Numbered from the stretch's first letter, positions 1 to 12,969 are shown. The stretch is 64,000 nucleotides of DNA from Turnera subulata (GCA_028386065.3 JAKUCV010002429.1:123900-187899); one strand, 5' to 3'. Numbers and translations are program-made. The notes: a model not told the origin generated them from the letters alone.

Positions 1-2125
1 AGCTTTAATGTAGCTCAAGGGAAGAGGTCTGTTGATGTGAACCATGTTGTTGTCCAGGCTCCACTACAGATTAGACCAAAGCCCAGGGACATCACCCCTC
101 TGCCTATGTCTTTGGGAAAGATGCTCAAGAAATATATGGAGAAAGGCTTGTTGCAGAGGTGATCAATGGATCTTGGACAGTGGATGTTCAAGGCATATGA
201 CTGGTAAAATATCCATGTTCTCATCCCTAACCGTGAAGGACCGAGGAAAAGTAACTTTTGGGGACAAGTCCAAAAGACAAATTCTCGGGTTTGGTAACAT
301 TGATTCTATCCCTTCTATTGAACATGTTTTGCTTGTTGACAATCTTAAATATAATCTGCTTAGTGTTAGTCAACTATGTGATAAGGGATTCGAGATCACA
401 TTTGGAGCATCAAAATGCTTAGTAAGTTCTGTTTAAAAAGATGTGGTTTTCACTGGTAATAGAAAGGGAAACATCTATTCTATTTCTTTTGATAACGGTA
501 CTAACAATTCTGAGCTTAAGTGTTTGAGTGCAAGAACAGAGACTCCAACCTTGTGGAACAGAAGGCAAGGGCATGCCAACTTGGATCTCATTTCCAGATT
601 ATCAAGCATGATGTTGGTAAAAGGCTTACCTGCACTGAAATATCAAAAAGAAGCTACATGTCCTGTATGTCAGCTTGGTAAACAGGTTAAAAGTTCCTTT
701 AAACCCAAGCATGCTATTTCTACATCTAGACCTCTTGAGTTGTTGCATGTAGATTTGTTTGGGCCTATGAGAACTATAAGTATAGGTGGTAAAAGATATG
801 TCTTTGTGATTGTTGATGATTACTCAAGATTTACGTGGGTTATATTTCTTGCTCATAAGGATCGTGCATATGATGAATTTAGTACTCTAGCCAAAAGATT
901 ACAAAATGAGAAAGGTTATAAGATATCTAAAATTAGAAGTGATCATGGAGGTGAATTTGATAATCTTGCCTTTAATAATTTCTGTGAGCAAAGTGGCATT
1001 GTACACACTTTTTCGACTGCTAGAACACCTCAACAAAATGGGTTGTTGAAAGGAAGGTCGAATTTTGCAAGAGATGACGAGAACTATGCTCAATGAGCAT
1101 AAGTTACCTGCGTATTTCTGGGCAGAGGGTGTGAACACAGCATGCTATATTTAAAATAGAGTCTCTATGCGCCCTATAATTGAAAAGACACCCTATGAGT
1201 TCTGGTATGAGAAAAAACCAAATATTTCTTACTTTTGCGTCTTTGGGTCTAAATGCTATATTCTGAACACAAAGGATAATCTTGATAAGTTTGATGCAAA
1301 ATCTGTTGATGGCATATTTCTTGGCTATTCTACAACCAGTAAAGCTTATCGTGTGTATAATAAGATAAACATGATTGTTGAAGAAACCATAAATGTTGTG
1401 TTTGATGAAACTGACCCGTGTGATTCAAGTATTGATGAGGAACCAGATGTCATGGCCAAAGCTCAACCTCAGGTTGTGAGCAATGATACATCTGTTGAAG
1501 AAAAAGATGAAGATATTCTTGTACTTGTTCCACAAGAAGGTGTACAACAACTCAATGTTATGCCAGATCTGGTTGCTGAAAATCCAAATGTCACAACACA
1601 TGCTTCAACCTCCCAATACATTCCTGGGAATATCAGAACACCTAGAGGACTCTCAACTGATGCCATCCTTGGTGACATCACCAGAGGAGTAGCTACAAGC
1701 TTATCTATGAGGAATGTGAACACACATCTTGCATTCTTGTCGCAAGTTGAACCCAAAAATGCACATAATGCCATTCAAGATAAAAGTTGGGTCAATGCAA
1801 TGCAAGAGGAACTGAATCAGTTCAAGAGAAGTGATGTGTGGGAGCTGGTACCTAAGCCACCTGATTATCCTGTCATTGGAACAAAATAGGTATTCAGAAA
1901 CAAGCTTGATGAATCTGGCATTGTGTAAAACAACTTGATGGTGGCATCTTTATAAATCAAGCAAAATACATCCGTGAGCTACTAAAGAGATTTGGTATGG
2001 ATGCAACCAAATCTAGTCCTACACCTATGAGCACTTCTACCAAGCTTGACATGGATGTGAATGGTAAAGATGTTGATATCAAGATGTATCGAGGCATGAT
2101 ATTTCCAGTGCAATCAATTGTTGGG
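1..2125 (+). pseudogene. Ty1/copia pol fragment, internally deleted
   Basis: Remnant of a copia retrotransposon polyprotein. In order it shows a protease-like motif (WILDSGCSRHMTG, near 165-210), a GAG-pre-integrase/zinc-binding region (near 535-690, CPVCQLGKQ), and an integrase core with DLFGP and SDHGGEF (near 750-960). It then shows PQQNG followed by a frameshift, and the start of reverse transcriptase (near 1770-1920). Breaks are a TAA at about 434, a one-base loss near 1040 that removes the third integrase acidic residue from frame, a stop near 1152 and another at 1887. After about 1925 the reading jumps to the RT tail (INQAKYIRELLKRFGM), so the catalytic YVDD region is deleted. The sequence ends near 2125 against another element. 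The wording resembles the SIRE-type lineage, but that placement is tentative. No LTR is in the window for this copy. Confidence 0.9.
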
Positions 2126-2570
2126 GTTCGGGTACACAAATAGGGAGTTAACACGCAGCAGAATCATCTTCGAAACCATCACAGGGTCCATGTGAAACGG
2201 GATAAATCGAATAGATGAGATTTAGTTCCTGTTTTGGTTGAGTCATTTGAAGGTTTTTCCCAAGTTTTGTCCTTAATAAATTTGATTGTTGAAGTCCGAC
2301 TCCGTTATAATAGTTCGAGGTCCGATTTATGATGCATATGGATGATCCAAGGCTCGGGTTTTACCCAAAGTCCGTTCCTGGGTTTGCCGGAAAATACCCG
2401 AGACACCGGAAGTTCGCCGGATTCCGGCAGTCACTATTTACGGCGGTCATCAGTCCATCCAACGCCCTCTGTTAAAGTACGTCGCCCATCCAAACATCCA
2501 GAACCACCACCGAACCCAACACTAACACCATCATCATCCCCACGGCCAGAGAATCAACATCAACGCCATA

Positions 2571-2842
2571 CAAGGGCGGATATAGGGGGGAAGCAAGGGG
2601 GCCCAGGCCCGCCCTAAAATTCTAATTAATTTATTTATGGTAATAATGTTACATGAAATGATAAGTGGCTTGATGGTTGAGTGAATGGTAGTCCTTATGA
2701 AAGGCGCGGGTTCGAGTCATGCAACTGAAAATAGTGTTATGATTTGAGCCCTTTTCTTTTTTTCCGCACTTAATTTGGCCCTTTCGAAAAAAAATTTCAC
2801 ATAATTGGCCCCCCCTAACTTTTTATTCTGGATCCGCCCCTG
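2571..2842. mobile_element. hAT-type miniature element (272 bp)
   Basis: The two ends are imperfect inverted repeats: CAAGGGCGGATATAG on the left, CAGGGGCGGATCCAG on the complement of the right. They are flanked by 8-bp direct repeats, acgccata (2563-2570) and acgccatc (2843-2850), that differ at one base. An 8-bp duplication and a CAGGG-type end are typical of hAT elements. Nothing in it is coding. Inside are sequences resembling an RNA polymerase III A box (near 2671) and B box (ggttcgagtc, near 2709), so part of it may derive from a tRNA or SINE. Confidence 0.75.
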
Positions 2843-3889
2843 ACGCCATCCAAACCTCATCACAATACACACAGATCAAACAAACAACCCAAACTCAATC
2901 AATCCCATATGGATCGGATTAAAGGAAATTAAAGGACAGAAACAGCAGAGGAGAAAGGGGCAAGGGTCGTCGTGGTTCTTACCCACGCAGTGGCGACAAG
3001 AAGCGGTAAATCGAAGCCGATGCGATTGAGCTCGGTTGGTAGCGGCAGTCGCGGGTAGAGGTAGAGGAGGAAGAAGCGAGTTGGCGCCGCAACTCGGTGT
3101 GTTGGGGTGACGATCCAAGGCGGCAGCGATTTGTTGCAGGAGCCACGGTGGCTGCGGATCGGGAGGGAAGACGGCGGCCAGAAGCGACGGCAGTGACGGA
3201 TCATGGGTGACAGCCGAGCTTGTCTCGTCTGGCGGCGCTTGCGAGCAAAGCAAGGGCGGCGGCTCGCCATGGCGACGGAGGGAGGAAGAGATAAGGAAGG
3301 GGTTGAGGCGGCGGCACGGCAGAAGGGAGGAGCAAGGAGAAGATTGGAACGAGGAGGAAAAGATGGTGGCGTCGGCGACTGGTGGTGGCAGCTGCGGATG
3401 GTGTGATGGTTCGGTGGGGTGGAGAAGAAGATAAGGAGAAGAAAAGAAGGGAACATGTGGGGGAGGAGCTGGAAAGGAAAAAGGGGAAGAAAAGGAAAGA
3501 AAAGAATAGAAAAGATAAGGAAAAGAATAAAAGGAGGTGGGTGGCAACTTGGTGTTGTTGGGCACTAATTATGCCTTGACAACACATAAAACGACGTCGT
3601 TTTGGACGTTCAGTGAGCTGTTCAGCCAACACTCACAAGCCTTTGGTCAAAACGCGGACTGTTTTGTGTTTTATGTTTAACTTTACTAAAACTATGTCGT
3701 TTAGGGTAAAACGTCAATGAAACCTGTGTTCCACACTAAACATGATTTTTATTCCAAAAATATAATTTTTTTAAAACCCTTTAAAACTTCTTAATAAATT
3801 CTGAATTAAATTTCAAAACCACATTTGTTAAATGAAATTAAAATAAAAATATATTACCTATAATTTAGCAATTATATTAATATCTTGTA

Positions 3890-4085
3890 AATTAATAATA
3901 ACAATATTAATACTAACAATACTAATAATAATAAATAAATAAATAATAATAATAGTAATAATTAAAATATCAACCATATCCATAAAAGCACTACTACTAC
4001 TACTACTAATAATAATAGTAAATAATGATAATATTAAAAATACATATCCATAGAAATAATAATAATAACCATAGTAATAATAATA
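3890..4085. repeat. ATT/ACT trinucleotide-rich low-complexity tract
   Basis: Imperfect runs of aat, ata and act triplets, with short pure stretches. A similar tract lies at about 33940-34005 in the element at 30937-34129, in the same position relative to the palindrome. It is therefore part of the element structure rather than a random microsatellite. Confidence 0.8.
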
Positions 4086-4358
4086 AAACTTCCGTAAAGA
4101 GAGAATGTTATGGAAAAGTCTATACAAAACAATTACTTGAAATGTTGGACAAGGCTCGGCTTGAAAACGAGGCAGGGTAACCACAAGGTATCTTCGGATG
4201 TATTGGTGGATTTCGGGTTTAGGTTCCGAAGGTCGATTACTCCCGGTAAAACTCTCGGAATGGTAGAATGCTCGATTAACCGTGGTAAAAATTTATTTAC
4301 CACAGTAAGAGTTAAAACAACTCGGTAAAATCACGAAAATTTTACCCGGATTGTTACA

Positions 4359-5423
4359 TCTATAGATAGTATAGATAAATTTATATTAGTCATTATCATA
4401 TAACGATATTTTTTGATATTCTTGACATTCTAAATTATATAGTTTATAATATTAAATTATATATTTGATAAAGAAAGTAATTTTATTAATTTGTTGACTT
4501 TTATATTATAAAAAAATTATTACAATAGACTAAATGACATTCATTAGTGTATGATATGTCAATCATTTAGTATTTTAATTTTGGGAGGTCATGCTTCTAT
4601 AGATAGTATAGATAGATTTATATTAATCATTATCATATAACGATATTTGTTGATATTCTTGACATTCTAAATTATATAGTTTATAATATTAAATTATATA
4701 TTTGATAAAGAAAGTAATTTTATTAATTTGTTGACTTTTATATTATAAAAAAATTATTACAATAGACTACATGATATTCATTAGTGTATGATATGTCAGT
4801 CATTATTTGTTATTATTAATATAATTCTAAATAAGGGTATTTTAGTCTTTTAATTTTGGGAGGTCATGCTTCTGTAGATAGTATTGATAGATTTATATTA
4901 ATCATTATCATATAACGATATTTGTTGATATTCTTGACATTCTAAATTATATAGTTTATAATATTAAATTATATATTTGATAAAGAAAGTAATTTTATTA
5001 ATTTGTTGGCTTTTATATTATAAAAAAATTATTACAATAGACTACATGACATTCATTAGTGAATGATATGTCAGTCATTATTTATTATTATTAATATAAT
5101 ACTAAATAAGGATATTTTAGTCTTTTAATTTTGGAAAGTCATGCTTCTGTAGATAGTATAGATAGATTTATATTAATCATTATCATATAACGATATTTTT
5201 TGATATTCTTGACATTCTAAATTATATAGTTTATAATATTAAATTATATATTTGATAAAGAAAGTAATTTTATTAATTTGTTGACTTTTATATTATAAAA
5301 AAATTATTATAATAGACTACATGTAATTCATTAGTGTATAATATGTCACTCATTATTTGTTATTATTAATATAATAATACTAAATAAGGATATTTTAGTC
5401 TTTCAATTTTGAGAGGTCATGCT
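4359..5423. repeat. Four-unit tandem repeat, about 275 bp per unit
   Basis: Four head-to-tail copies start at 4359, 4596, 4871 and 5146, each opening with tct(a/g)tagatagta. Lengths are about 237, 275, 275 and 278 bp; the first lacks roughly 38 bp before the conserved unit end (ggaggtcatgct). A short fifth start (tttatagatatagatgg) ends the array. Units are very similar by eye and extremely AT-rich, with no coding potential. The array begins directly at the TGTAAC end of the previous element and stops about 200 bp from the AGO4 stop codon. Confidence 0.95.
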
Positions 5424-5624
5424 TTTATAGATATAGATGGACCTTGGAAGATCTACACAAAATACACAATATAACATGGATGAAGTATATGTGAAAGATC
5501 AAAAGCGCACCAAACAGCAGTACGATACAGAATCCTAGTATTTTCCTTCCTTGCAAAAAGATCAGTATTTTCTAGCAGAACATTGTATTCTCTATGTCCT
5601 TATGCAGCCTTGGCATAATATTCT

Positions 5625-8600
5625 CTAGCAAAAGAACATTGAATTCTTTACGTGCTTATCAAGCCTTGGCAAATCAGGCACAGGAATAGCACCAGCAACG
5701 GTGACAATGTTCCCGCTGGAAGAAGCGTCACTGAAGTCATCAAACTTGATAAACTGGCTCATCTGGGCTGCGGCCAAGTGCGCATAGCATATCGGAGCCA
5801 CTGCAACGATAGAAAATCATGTTGAGTTTCATAACAAGAGAAATGTATTCCAGTAGCTAATGGAAAAAGTAATATGTCAAGAACACTGATATTTTACCTA
5901 TAGATATGGCAGTGGTGCTCCTTTGGTACCTGCAAAATTGTTGCAGAAAGAAAAATCTGTTAGTATCTCGCAAAGTCGGGCTGATTAAGCTAACTTGCCG
6001 TCCAAAAAATGCACTTACACATAGGACAAGGAATGCACAAGCTCCTGCAAATGATCTACAGAGAAACCAACTTCGTCGTATAGAATATGGTAATGTGCAG
6101 GACGAGTTGTTCCCTGAACAAAATCCAGGAGTAAGTTAGCCATCATTCATTGTCATGACACAATTGTCCAAATAAATAAACCAAAAGATAAATAAAAACT
6201 ATCGAGCGGCCCAGTGCTACTCACTATCATTCCTGCGTGGGCACACATATAGAAGTCATAGTTTCTTGGATGGCAAACATTGGTGTCAATGACAGTTCCT
6301 GGGTTGAAATAAACAGTGGCAAGAAGTAAGCAATTAGCAGAACTCTCTACTTCAATTTTTAATATTGTTGAACATACATAGTTGGCAAGTGAGCTTACCA
6401 GGCGGAACATTGTCAGGTGAATTTCCTCCCATGAAGAACTTGGTATGATGATTTTTCTGTGCAACAATCACAGTGAATTTTGGGAACCAAGTATCATCCA
6501 AGAATTTGCAGGCCTGCAAAAAATTTAAGATTTCGGTTATTTACACAATATATATAAAACAAAATGGAAAACAAATTAAGACCGAGGTCCGTATATTATT
6601 ACTGATTACAAATACCTCCTTCATTTGTTCTAGTTCAATGTTGAGCACTTGGTTGAACTGTGATTCACTTACTCCGTCCCTGGACGAGAATGTACATTGA
6701 AAAATTGAGGTTACAATTATATTCTACTTCCACTGTCTAACAAGTTAAAAGCTGAAGCATCAGAGTGCACCTGAATACAATTATCTGCTCAGGCTTACGG
6801 TGTCCTGCTGATAAGTAAAATTCCACAAGTGCCTCCCTGAAGGATGAAACCAACATTTAAGCGAAACACAAAATGATGATGATCATCAGAACAGCATGAC
6901 AAGGATCCTATCATGTTCAGGTTAAAAGAAAGGAATGTTCTGTAACAGTTAGCAAGGATTTTGTAGGTTTTCATCCCCTGACCTCATCATCCCGTCGTCG
7001 TCTTTCCTGATACTATCAGGCACTGGCTTGAAGAGATTGGCAATCATTTCTACCTTTGGAGATTGAGTGCGAACTGAAGCTCTATACGAAGAAATTAAGG
7101 GCCATTTCCTGGAACTTACCACCTAGGAAAAAATATATATGTATATGAGGTGAGAGATTGGAAACTATTTTTGGCAAGGAACCAAAAATAGTAAACAAGA
7201 GTAAGGGAGGAATCAAGGGAATACCGCGGCAATGGATGGCATGTCGGAGTGGCCAGGAGAGCCATGTGACACATCCATCCCAAGAATTAAGGTGGGAGAT
7301 TGTGAGACCAAAGGTATACTAGAAATATGCTCCATTGTCAACAGGGAATTCATTCCACCAAGCTGTAGGGATGAATTGGAAAAAAGAAAAGATAAGCCAA
7401 ACAGTTAAAGGTGTTCAGGCAATGAGAATACACCAGCAGAGAAGTCACAGTTTACCTTGGCGTTGATTTTCAACAGAACATTTGTGATGTATTGGTCATT
7501 CACTTTTGTTGGAGCAATGCATTGTGTGACAACTCCCATATCGGACAAGCACTTCCTTTTCCAAGGGCCTTACAGTTGTAGAGTGTGTCTTAATAACAAA
7601 AATCACTACATACATGCAATTAGCAATATGAAAGAAGAGGGGCAAAAGAAATGTAACCATAAATTTCAGAGTTCTTCCTCTCAGGAAGAATGCACAATAG
7701 GAGGTTTGGTCGGTCAGGCAGTTTTGACTGCAGGGATTCAAGCATCCTCTCCACTCTTACAGGAGCAGATTCACGCCTATTCTGAGGACTCTCTTCGAAA
7801 ATGTACTCAAATGGAGGGCTTATTCTCTGCAAAGGATAAAGGGGTAGTTGAGAATCAATCGGTGCAAGACTCAGTTAGTGACCACTAAGAATTTCACAGA
7901 GAACACTCACTATTCCTTTCATTCCTCCACACTTGATCAAAGTGTTAATCAGACCTCGCACGTCACATCGAGCAGAGAAGTTTGCGATAGCCCAACGTGT
8001 GATCTCCACCGGATTCACTAGTTTCTGAGGCCAGAAAATTTAATCTTATGAAAAAAGTTACAGTAAGTGACATGTACAAGTATAAAAGAAAAAGAAAAGT
8101 CAGAAAAAGCACCTTGTGGTTAAAATTCCACCGGCCATTCCGGGGAAAAAATTCTTCACCTCCGACTTTTAACTACCGAAAATTTAGCAAATAGAGCAAC
8201 TTAGAAAATATTGCAAATAAGAACATGTAGTCTGTAAATAATGTTGATTCAGATGGAGATATATGGAATAAATCAACAAAAAAGCAAAGAAAGAGTTTAG
8301 TGTTTACCTTGGGTGCTGGTAAGACACGACCTTCAACCTCAGTGAAATTGGAAGAGATGGCAATTCCAGAAGAATGAAGCATTGGATCACCACCGTAATT
8401 GCTGGTTCTCAATGCCTGCAGAAATAAAACAATTCACACTAAATTAAAAACAGTGATTTGTGAAAGGGAAATGCATAATATATGTCCTCTGTACAAAACA
8501 TAACTTACATTTTCCAATACTCTCATCCGCTCTAGAGGTTTTTGACGTGATTTCTCCACAAGAGAAGCCCTTTGCAGACCAGACAAAGACTTCGTGTAGC

Positions 8601-10376
8601 GTTGCAACGAAACCAAATCGCATAGCTGCATTGACAAGGAAAATGAGTCACCCCACTTTTTCAAATATGTTTCCCAAACGGGTAGAATGAAAGTTCTTGA
8701 ATGATCACCTCAAGTGGAAAGTATGATGGGCGCTTTGGCTTCCCAACATTAATGCACGGAAAATCAGCTGAATAACTCAATGGAATTTGGCGTTGATTGA
8801 CGAAGTAGTCATACACGGTAACTTCAGTGGATTCAGCATCACCCTCCGCTCCACTCCTCTGCTTCAATGGGAAACTAACAAAACAAAACAAAGTTGAAGT
8901 AAGCATGAAAAAAAACCGTAGTTGGAAATATCTCAGGCTTAAAGATTGGATGGAAAAAAAGAAAATGTCACTTACGTCTGCTCTCTGCAAGGCTTCTCAC
9001 TCAATCCTGTTATTTTGTACTCGGTGTTGGTGTGTTTGGTTTTGATTCTAAGATTCTTTAGCATCCTCTTAGCCTTGCAGTGGATAGAGGCAGGACATTA
9101 ATTATAATGAAGCAATCTTGATATGAATGCAAAATGAGCATCAAGTTTGGAGACTATACCTTGTTCCAGTCAATTTGGTAACGATCACGGACATTCTGAT
9201 TCATGACAAGAAACTCATCAACTGGCCCTGGCCGAACTATCATTGTGGTTGTTACATCTGATGCAAAGAAAGGGTCAAGAATCATAGCTGCAAAAGCTAA
9301 AAGAGCAGACCTTCTAGCATGTGAACTGACCCATATTGAGAGAAAGGCCTTCTTGGGTGGCTCGAAAGCTCGAATGGAAACCACGGCATCCCAAGACACC
9401 ACCTCCCACATCAGCACAGTTTCCTCGATCATTGTGGAAGAAAGCCTGCCTGACGATGAGGCAACCCCTAAACACGGAAAATTTTGAAATTAGTATATAA
9501 AAGTAAAGCTCTACTAAGCTAGGAAACAACTAACCATGCATTAACAAAAGGACTTACTGCTTCGCTGCATTCTGCCTGAGTATGATGTCAAGAACTCTCA
9601 CTGCTTCTTGGAAGTGTTCTGATTCACGACCCTGCAGGGCAGCTACAATGGCTTGCATTGGAATTTTAGTAGCAAAACTAATTTCCACCCTAATGGCTTT
9701 TGACCGGCCTTGATGCTTCCTTCGCTTCTGATCATTGCCACAGGGACTGCCATCCCCGTCAGGACTGTCGCTCCTTGCAGTTCTGTAAGCCAACAGAATT
9801 CAGGTCATTGCCTGAGTGATGGCTAAAAAAATTCAAGGGTGTTACAAAATATGTGTTACCTGCGTTGCGAGGCATCCTCCAAGAGAACAGTGAATGCAAA
9901 CTTGTTGTGCGGAAGAGAACCGAGTGTAAACAAGCTCTTTTCCCCATCATATGCAAATGGTTTATTCTCCAACTCAGATGCATAGGTCTGCTGGACCTTA
10001 TCAAAAACCTTTCGTCCTATGCCTTTTAAGTCGACAGGGTGGCCATCTTCGTAGAATAGGGCAACCTGGGGCAGCAAAACATTAGTTCTTGTTGTTTAAC
10101 CAGACAGGGAAATGTGGAGGGAAAGAAAGCGAAAGGCAATGAGGAAATTACACTGTATTGGTAGAAGTGGTCATTTGTGGATGACACTCGCACTTTAAAA
10201 TGATTGGCCAAAAGCCTGATCCTCTGCCCTTTGGTTCCCCTACCAGGCCTAGCTATAGGCACAAGCTCTTTAGCTGTGGTCTTCTTCGATTCGGCAAGAA
10301 CTGGCTGGATATTGGGAGGAAGCACAGGAGGAGGTGGTGGGAGTTCGCTTCCGTCACATTCCGAACCAGAAGCCAT
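5625..10376 (-). CDS. AGO4: ARGONAUTE 4-clade protein
   Basis: Small-RNA-guided effector. Members of this clade (AGO4/6/9) bind 24-nt siRNAs in the nucleus and direct DNA methylation. Coding exons: 10376-10152, 10065-9860, 9782-9558, 9467-9331, 9257-9160, 9073-8976, 8874-8709, 8625-8509, 8415-8308, 8172-8113, 8024-7911, 7826-7658, 7568-7456, 7362-7225, 7122-6983, 6836-6771, 6679-6616, 6513-6399, 6298-6225, 6113-6019, 5929-5898, 5800-5625. All junctions are GT-AG and phases close to give 911 aa, near the usual 900-925. The N terminus has a proline run ([10 protein letters not shown]) typical of the clade. PAZ lies around residues 265-400 and PIWI around 555-870. The catalytic triad appears intact: D642 (GMDVSHG), D728 (FRDG) and H861 (CYAHLAAAQ). 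The protein ends NSMFFC. No disabling change was seen. The clade is certain; the exact member (AGO4, 9 or 16) is not. Confidence 0.97.
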
Positions 10377-11535
10377 CTTGGACTTGAAAGACCTGTGATC
10401 TGTCCATATATACAAGGAACGTACAATTAGTTACATAAACACAGAATGCTCATTGCTGTTTACCAACAAGTGTTGGTTCCAAGGTTGGGCTCCTTTGAGC
10501 ATCTACCACAATTCGAAACTATATATTTATAGAGCTTGCTTTGTAAGGTCCCCACTTTAATAACGTTGACTAAAAGGTTCTACCAACAGGAAGAGCAGTA
10601 ATTTGATTAGATTATCTTCAAGAACAAGTAAAAAAAATTAAAGGTGGGAACCTTTTGCAGTTATTGCAAAGTGTAAAACAACTTAAAAACAGTAAAATTG
10701 TAGTGCTATTTAGTGATGTTAAGCAATCCTAATTGACTTAAGGATCAGAACAAGAAAATAAGTGAGTAAAGTGAAAAAAATAAAACCGATCAAAATTTCC
10801 ACCATTATAACGTTGAACTGTTGGCATTTCCAAGAAAGCAATCTATTACCATGGATTCTTTATGGATTCTTTTGAATCAATGAGGGAGCTAAACTGATGA
10901 GGTAATAAATAAGAACCCAGTGGATGGTAAACAAAATTAATGCACATGAAGGTGGATAACATACATTAGAAGACGATTTAACTTTCTAAGCAAGCCAACG
11001 TATATAAACCAAGACAATAACCACACACAATACAAACTAAATTGCAATATATACAGGAAAAAAGAAAACATGTACGGGTAGATCAGTTGCTGATACAGCA
11101 CTATCGAAAAAGTTGTGTAGAAAGGTGAATAAATATATACAAGCAAAAACAAAGAGAAAAATGACCTAGCCATAGCAGAAGAAACATAGAAAAAAAAAAA
11201 ACACACTATATGTATATACCAAAAGAACAGAGATCAAGATCATTACAAAAAAAAAAAACATAATGAAGCGTTGTCATAGTATTACAGAACGTCGTCGTCC
11301 CGAATTCGACTAAAAGAAAAAGTAAAAAATAAACTGAAAATAATCGTAAATAATCATAGTATATATGTGTATGTAAAAGATAACGATAAAAACAACAGAC
11401 AAAGGTTAGATACGTAGTTGCAGAAATAGAATGAGCAGCAGGAGAAGATAATAAAAAAAAAGAACCTTGGTTTCAAAAGTGGAAGAATGGAGGTGATGTG
11501 ATTTTAGGGGTTTTGTGTGTTTTTTTAGCTGATGA
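10377..11535 (-). other. AGO4 5' leader with 1.07 kb intron (predicted)
   Basis: Just upstream of the start codon a 3' splice site (CACAG, ending at 10393) is predicted. A matching donor (AAG followed by GTTCTT) lies at 11466/11465, giving a leader intron of about 1073 bp between a short non-coding exon (about 11466-11535) and the coding exon. The intron is A-rich on the plus strand (T-rich in transcript sense) and has no coding potential. The alternative upstream in-frame ATG near 10415 lies inside this intron. Confidence 0.65.
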
Positions 11536-11560
11536 AGAAGGCGGGCGTGAGTTTGTGGGT

Positions 11561-11567
11561 TTTTATA
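11561..11567 (-). promoter_or_regulatory. TATA box, AGO4 promoter
   Basis: TATAAAA on the minus strand, about 30 bp upstream of the inferred transcription start near 11535 and about 100 bp upstream of the predicted leader-exon donor. Position and sequence fit a core promoter; no start-site data are available. Confidence 0.55.
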
Positions 11568-12635
11568 GGTTGGAGGAGGAGGAGGAAGTGAAGGGACGAC
11601 CCAAGACGACGCTCTACCTAACTCTTCCCCCCTAACGTCCCTCTTTATTACCACTTTCATTTGCTGCTACTGTGGGCCCCTATAACTTCGGTAGCCAAAT
11701 CTAGGGTTACAGTTAAATTCTTTTGGTACATTGAAAAATCTAAGGTAATATCTCACCTGGACCAATGAAAACGTTTTTTCTTTTACTTTATATTTTTTTT
11801 TTAATTTTCAGACAATGGTCCTCAACATATTCTCTAATTTGTAAAACTATGCCTTTTAAAATTGTCAAAGGGACTTAAGGATTTCTCATAATTGTACACT
11901 ATGCCCAACTGAAATTAAAGTAAAAGGCACCGGAATTTTTATACATCGCGCCTCCCCAATTCCCAATTCCAAAATTTTGCTGTGAAAATATTTGGAAATT
12001 AAAATTTTTTGTTGTAATTGATTAATAGTTGTCTGTCCGTTCAGACATAAATAATTAAATACACCTAATAGGGTTCGAATTCCAGTCATCATATTGTATC
12101 AAAGCAGTGTATAATGTCATATATTTACTTTTCTACTTATTAAATTAAAATTAAATTTTTTTCTCAAAAAAATTTAAATCAAATTTTATTATCTTTTTCC
12201 TCTTTCTACTATTAATTAAACATTACAATTGTATAATAAAATTGCAAAAACTACAACACAATACGAAATTAAGAGATACGGGTCATAAATTTTTTATCGG
12301 TTTAGTTAAAATGAGTTGACCCAACACCAGATGAAAATAAGTAAGTCAAGTCTCACGTTTATCCACTAATCCGATATGTGCCTATTTATGACCTGATTAT
12401 ATTAATATATATATATATATATATATTTTTATAGAATTAATACGATTTATTTTATATTTGTTAGCCTAAACATGCGATCAATGACTTAGTTTGTGTTTAA
12501 TAAAGATTAATCATGTTTAGCGTATGCTGATGAAATTCTAATGATTAACATATGATTTGGTGGTTAACAAACATATTATTTAATTGTTTTGTGTTGATTA
12601 AAAGTTGGACAAAATGATTTGGTTTCACTTAATAT
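11568..12635. other. AGO4 upstream region, no gene seen
   Basis: AT-rich non-coding DNA between the AGO4 promoter and the copia element. It holds a (TA)n microsatellite near 12404-12426. No open frame resembles a known protein and no transposon end was recognised. Confidence 0.7.
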
Positions 12636-12969
12636 TGGATAATGGTATCCTATTTACACCCATGATGATGATCTTTTGTGATAAGATCTCATCTTGATTT
12701 GTTAGTTGTAACAGATTATGTAGGGTGGGTTTATCTGATATAATTCAAACCCTGATCTGTTATCTGTAACAGATAGAGTGGAGGTTTACAGGGTGTGGAG
12801 ATAATGTTAGTATTATCTCCACAGTGTTTAAAAAAGGCCCAAACTCCAATATAAATACTGGAATTGTGTTTTGGGTCTTAGAAGGGAGAATGTTTCAGAC
12901 GTGAGATACTAGTCATGTTCCCAGATAAACAAAAAATCCTCACTGAAAAGAAATAAAACACTATAGGCA
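12636..12969 (+). repeat. 5' LTR of the copia element
   Basis: 334 bp, TG...CA. It has a TATA-like motif (ccaatataaatactgg) and aligns along its length with the LTR at 20047, with roughly two dozen differences by hand count. No standard copia initiator-Met primer site (TGGTATCAGAGC type) follows it. Confidence 0.93.

Larger units (their letters stand above)
2126..4358 (-). mobile_element. LTR-like non-coding element, TGTAAC family
   Basis: Read on the minus strand, the segment begins at 4358 with TGTAACAATCCGGG followed by a near-perfect hairpin (4321-4349). It then has a block of trinucleotide repeats (about 3890-4085) and a 16-bp palindrome AAAACGACGTCGTTTT at 3588-3603. Next comes a GC- and purine-rich stretch (about 2940-3540) that gives long spurious proline- or arginine-rich frames. 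The terminus and hairpin are shared with 34959 and 62801. The palindrome and its neighbourhood are shared with 33731. There are no coding domains, primer site or second copy of the end, so it looks like a long solo LTR or a non-autonomous LTR element. I could not find a target duplication and the left border is approximate. Confidence 0.6.

Noticed and set aside
2876..3632. Long overlapping frames on the minus strand, serine/proline/phenylalanine-rich
   Set aside because: They arise from a purine/pyrimidine-skewed GC-rich block of the LTR-like element. All frames are open on both strands, no domain is visible, and the same type of block recurs in related elements.
7457..7888. 143-codon plus-strand frame across AGO4
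   Set aside because: It lies antisense to AGO4 exons and introns whose minus-strand reading is clearly conserved.
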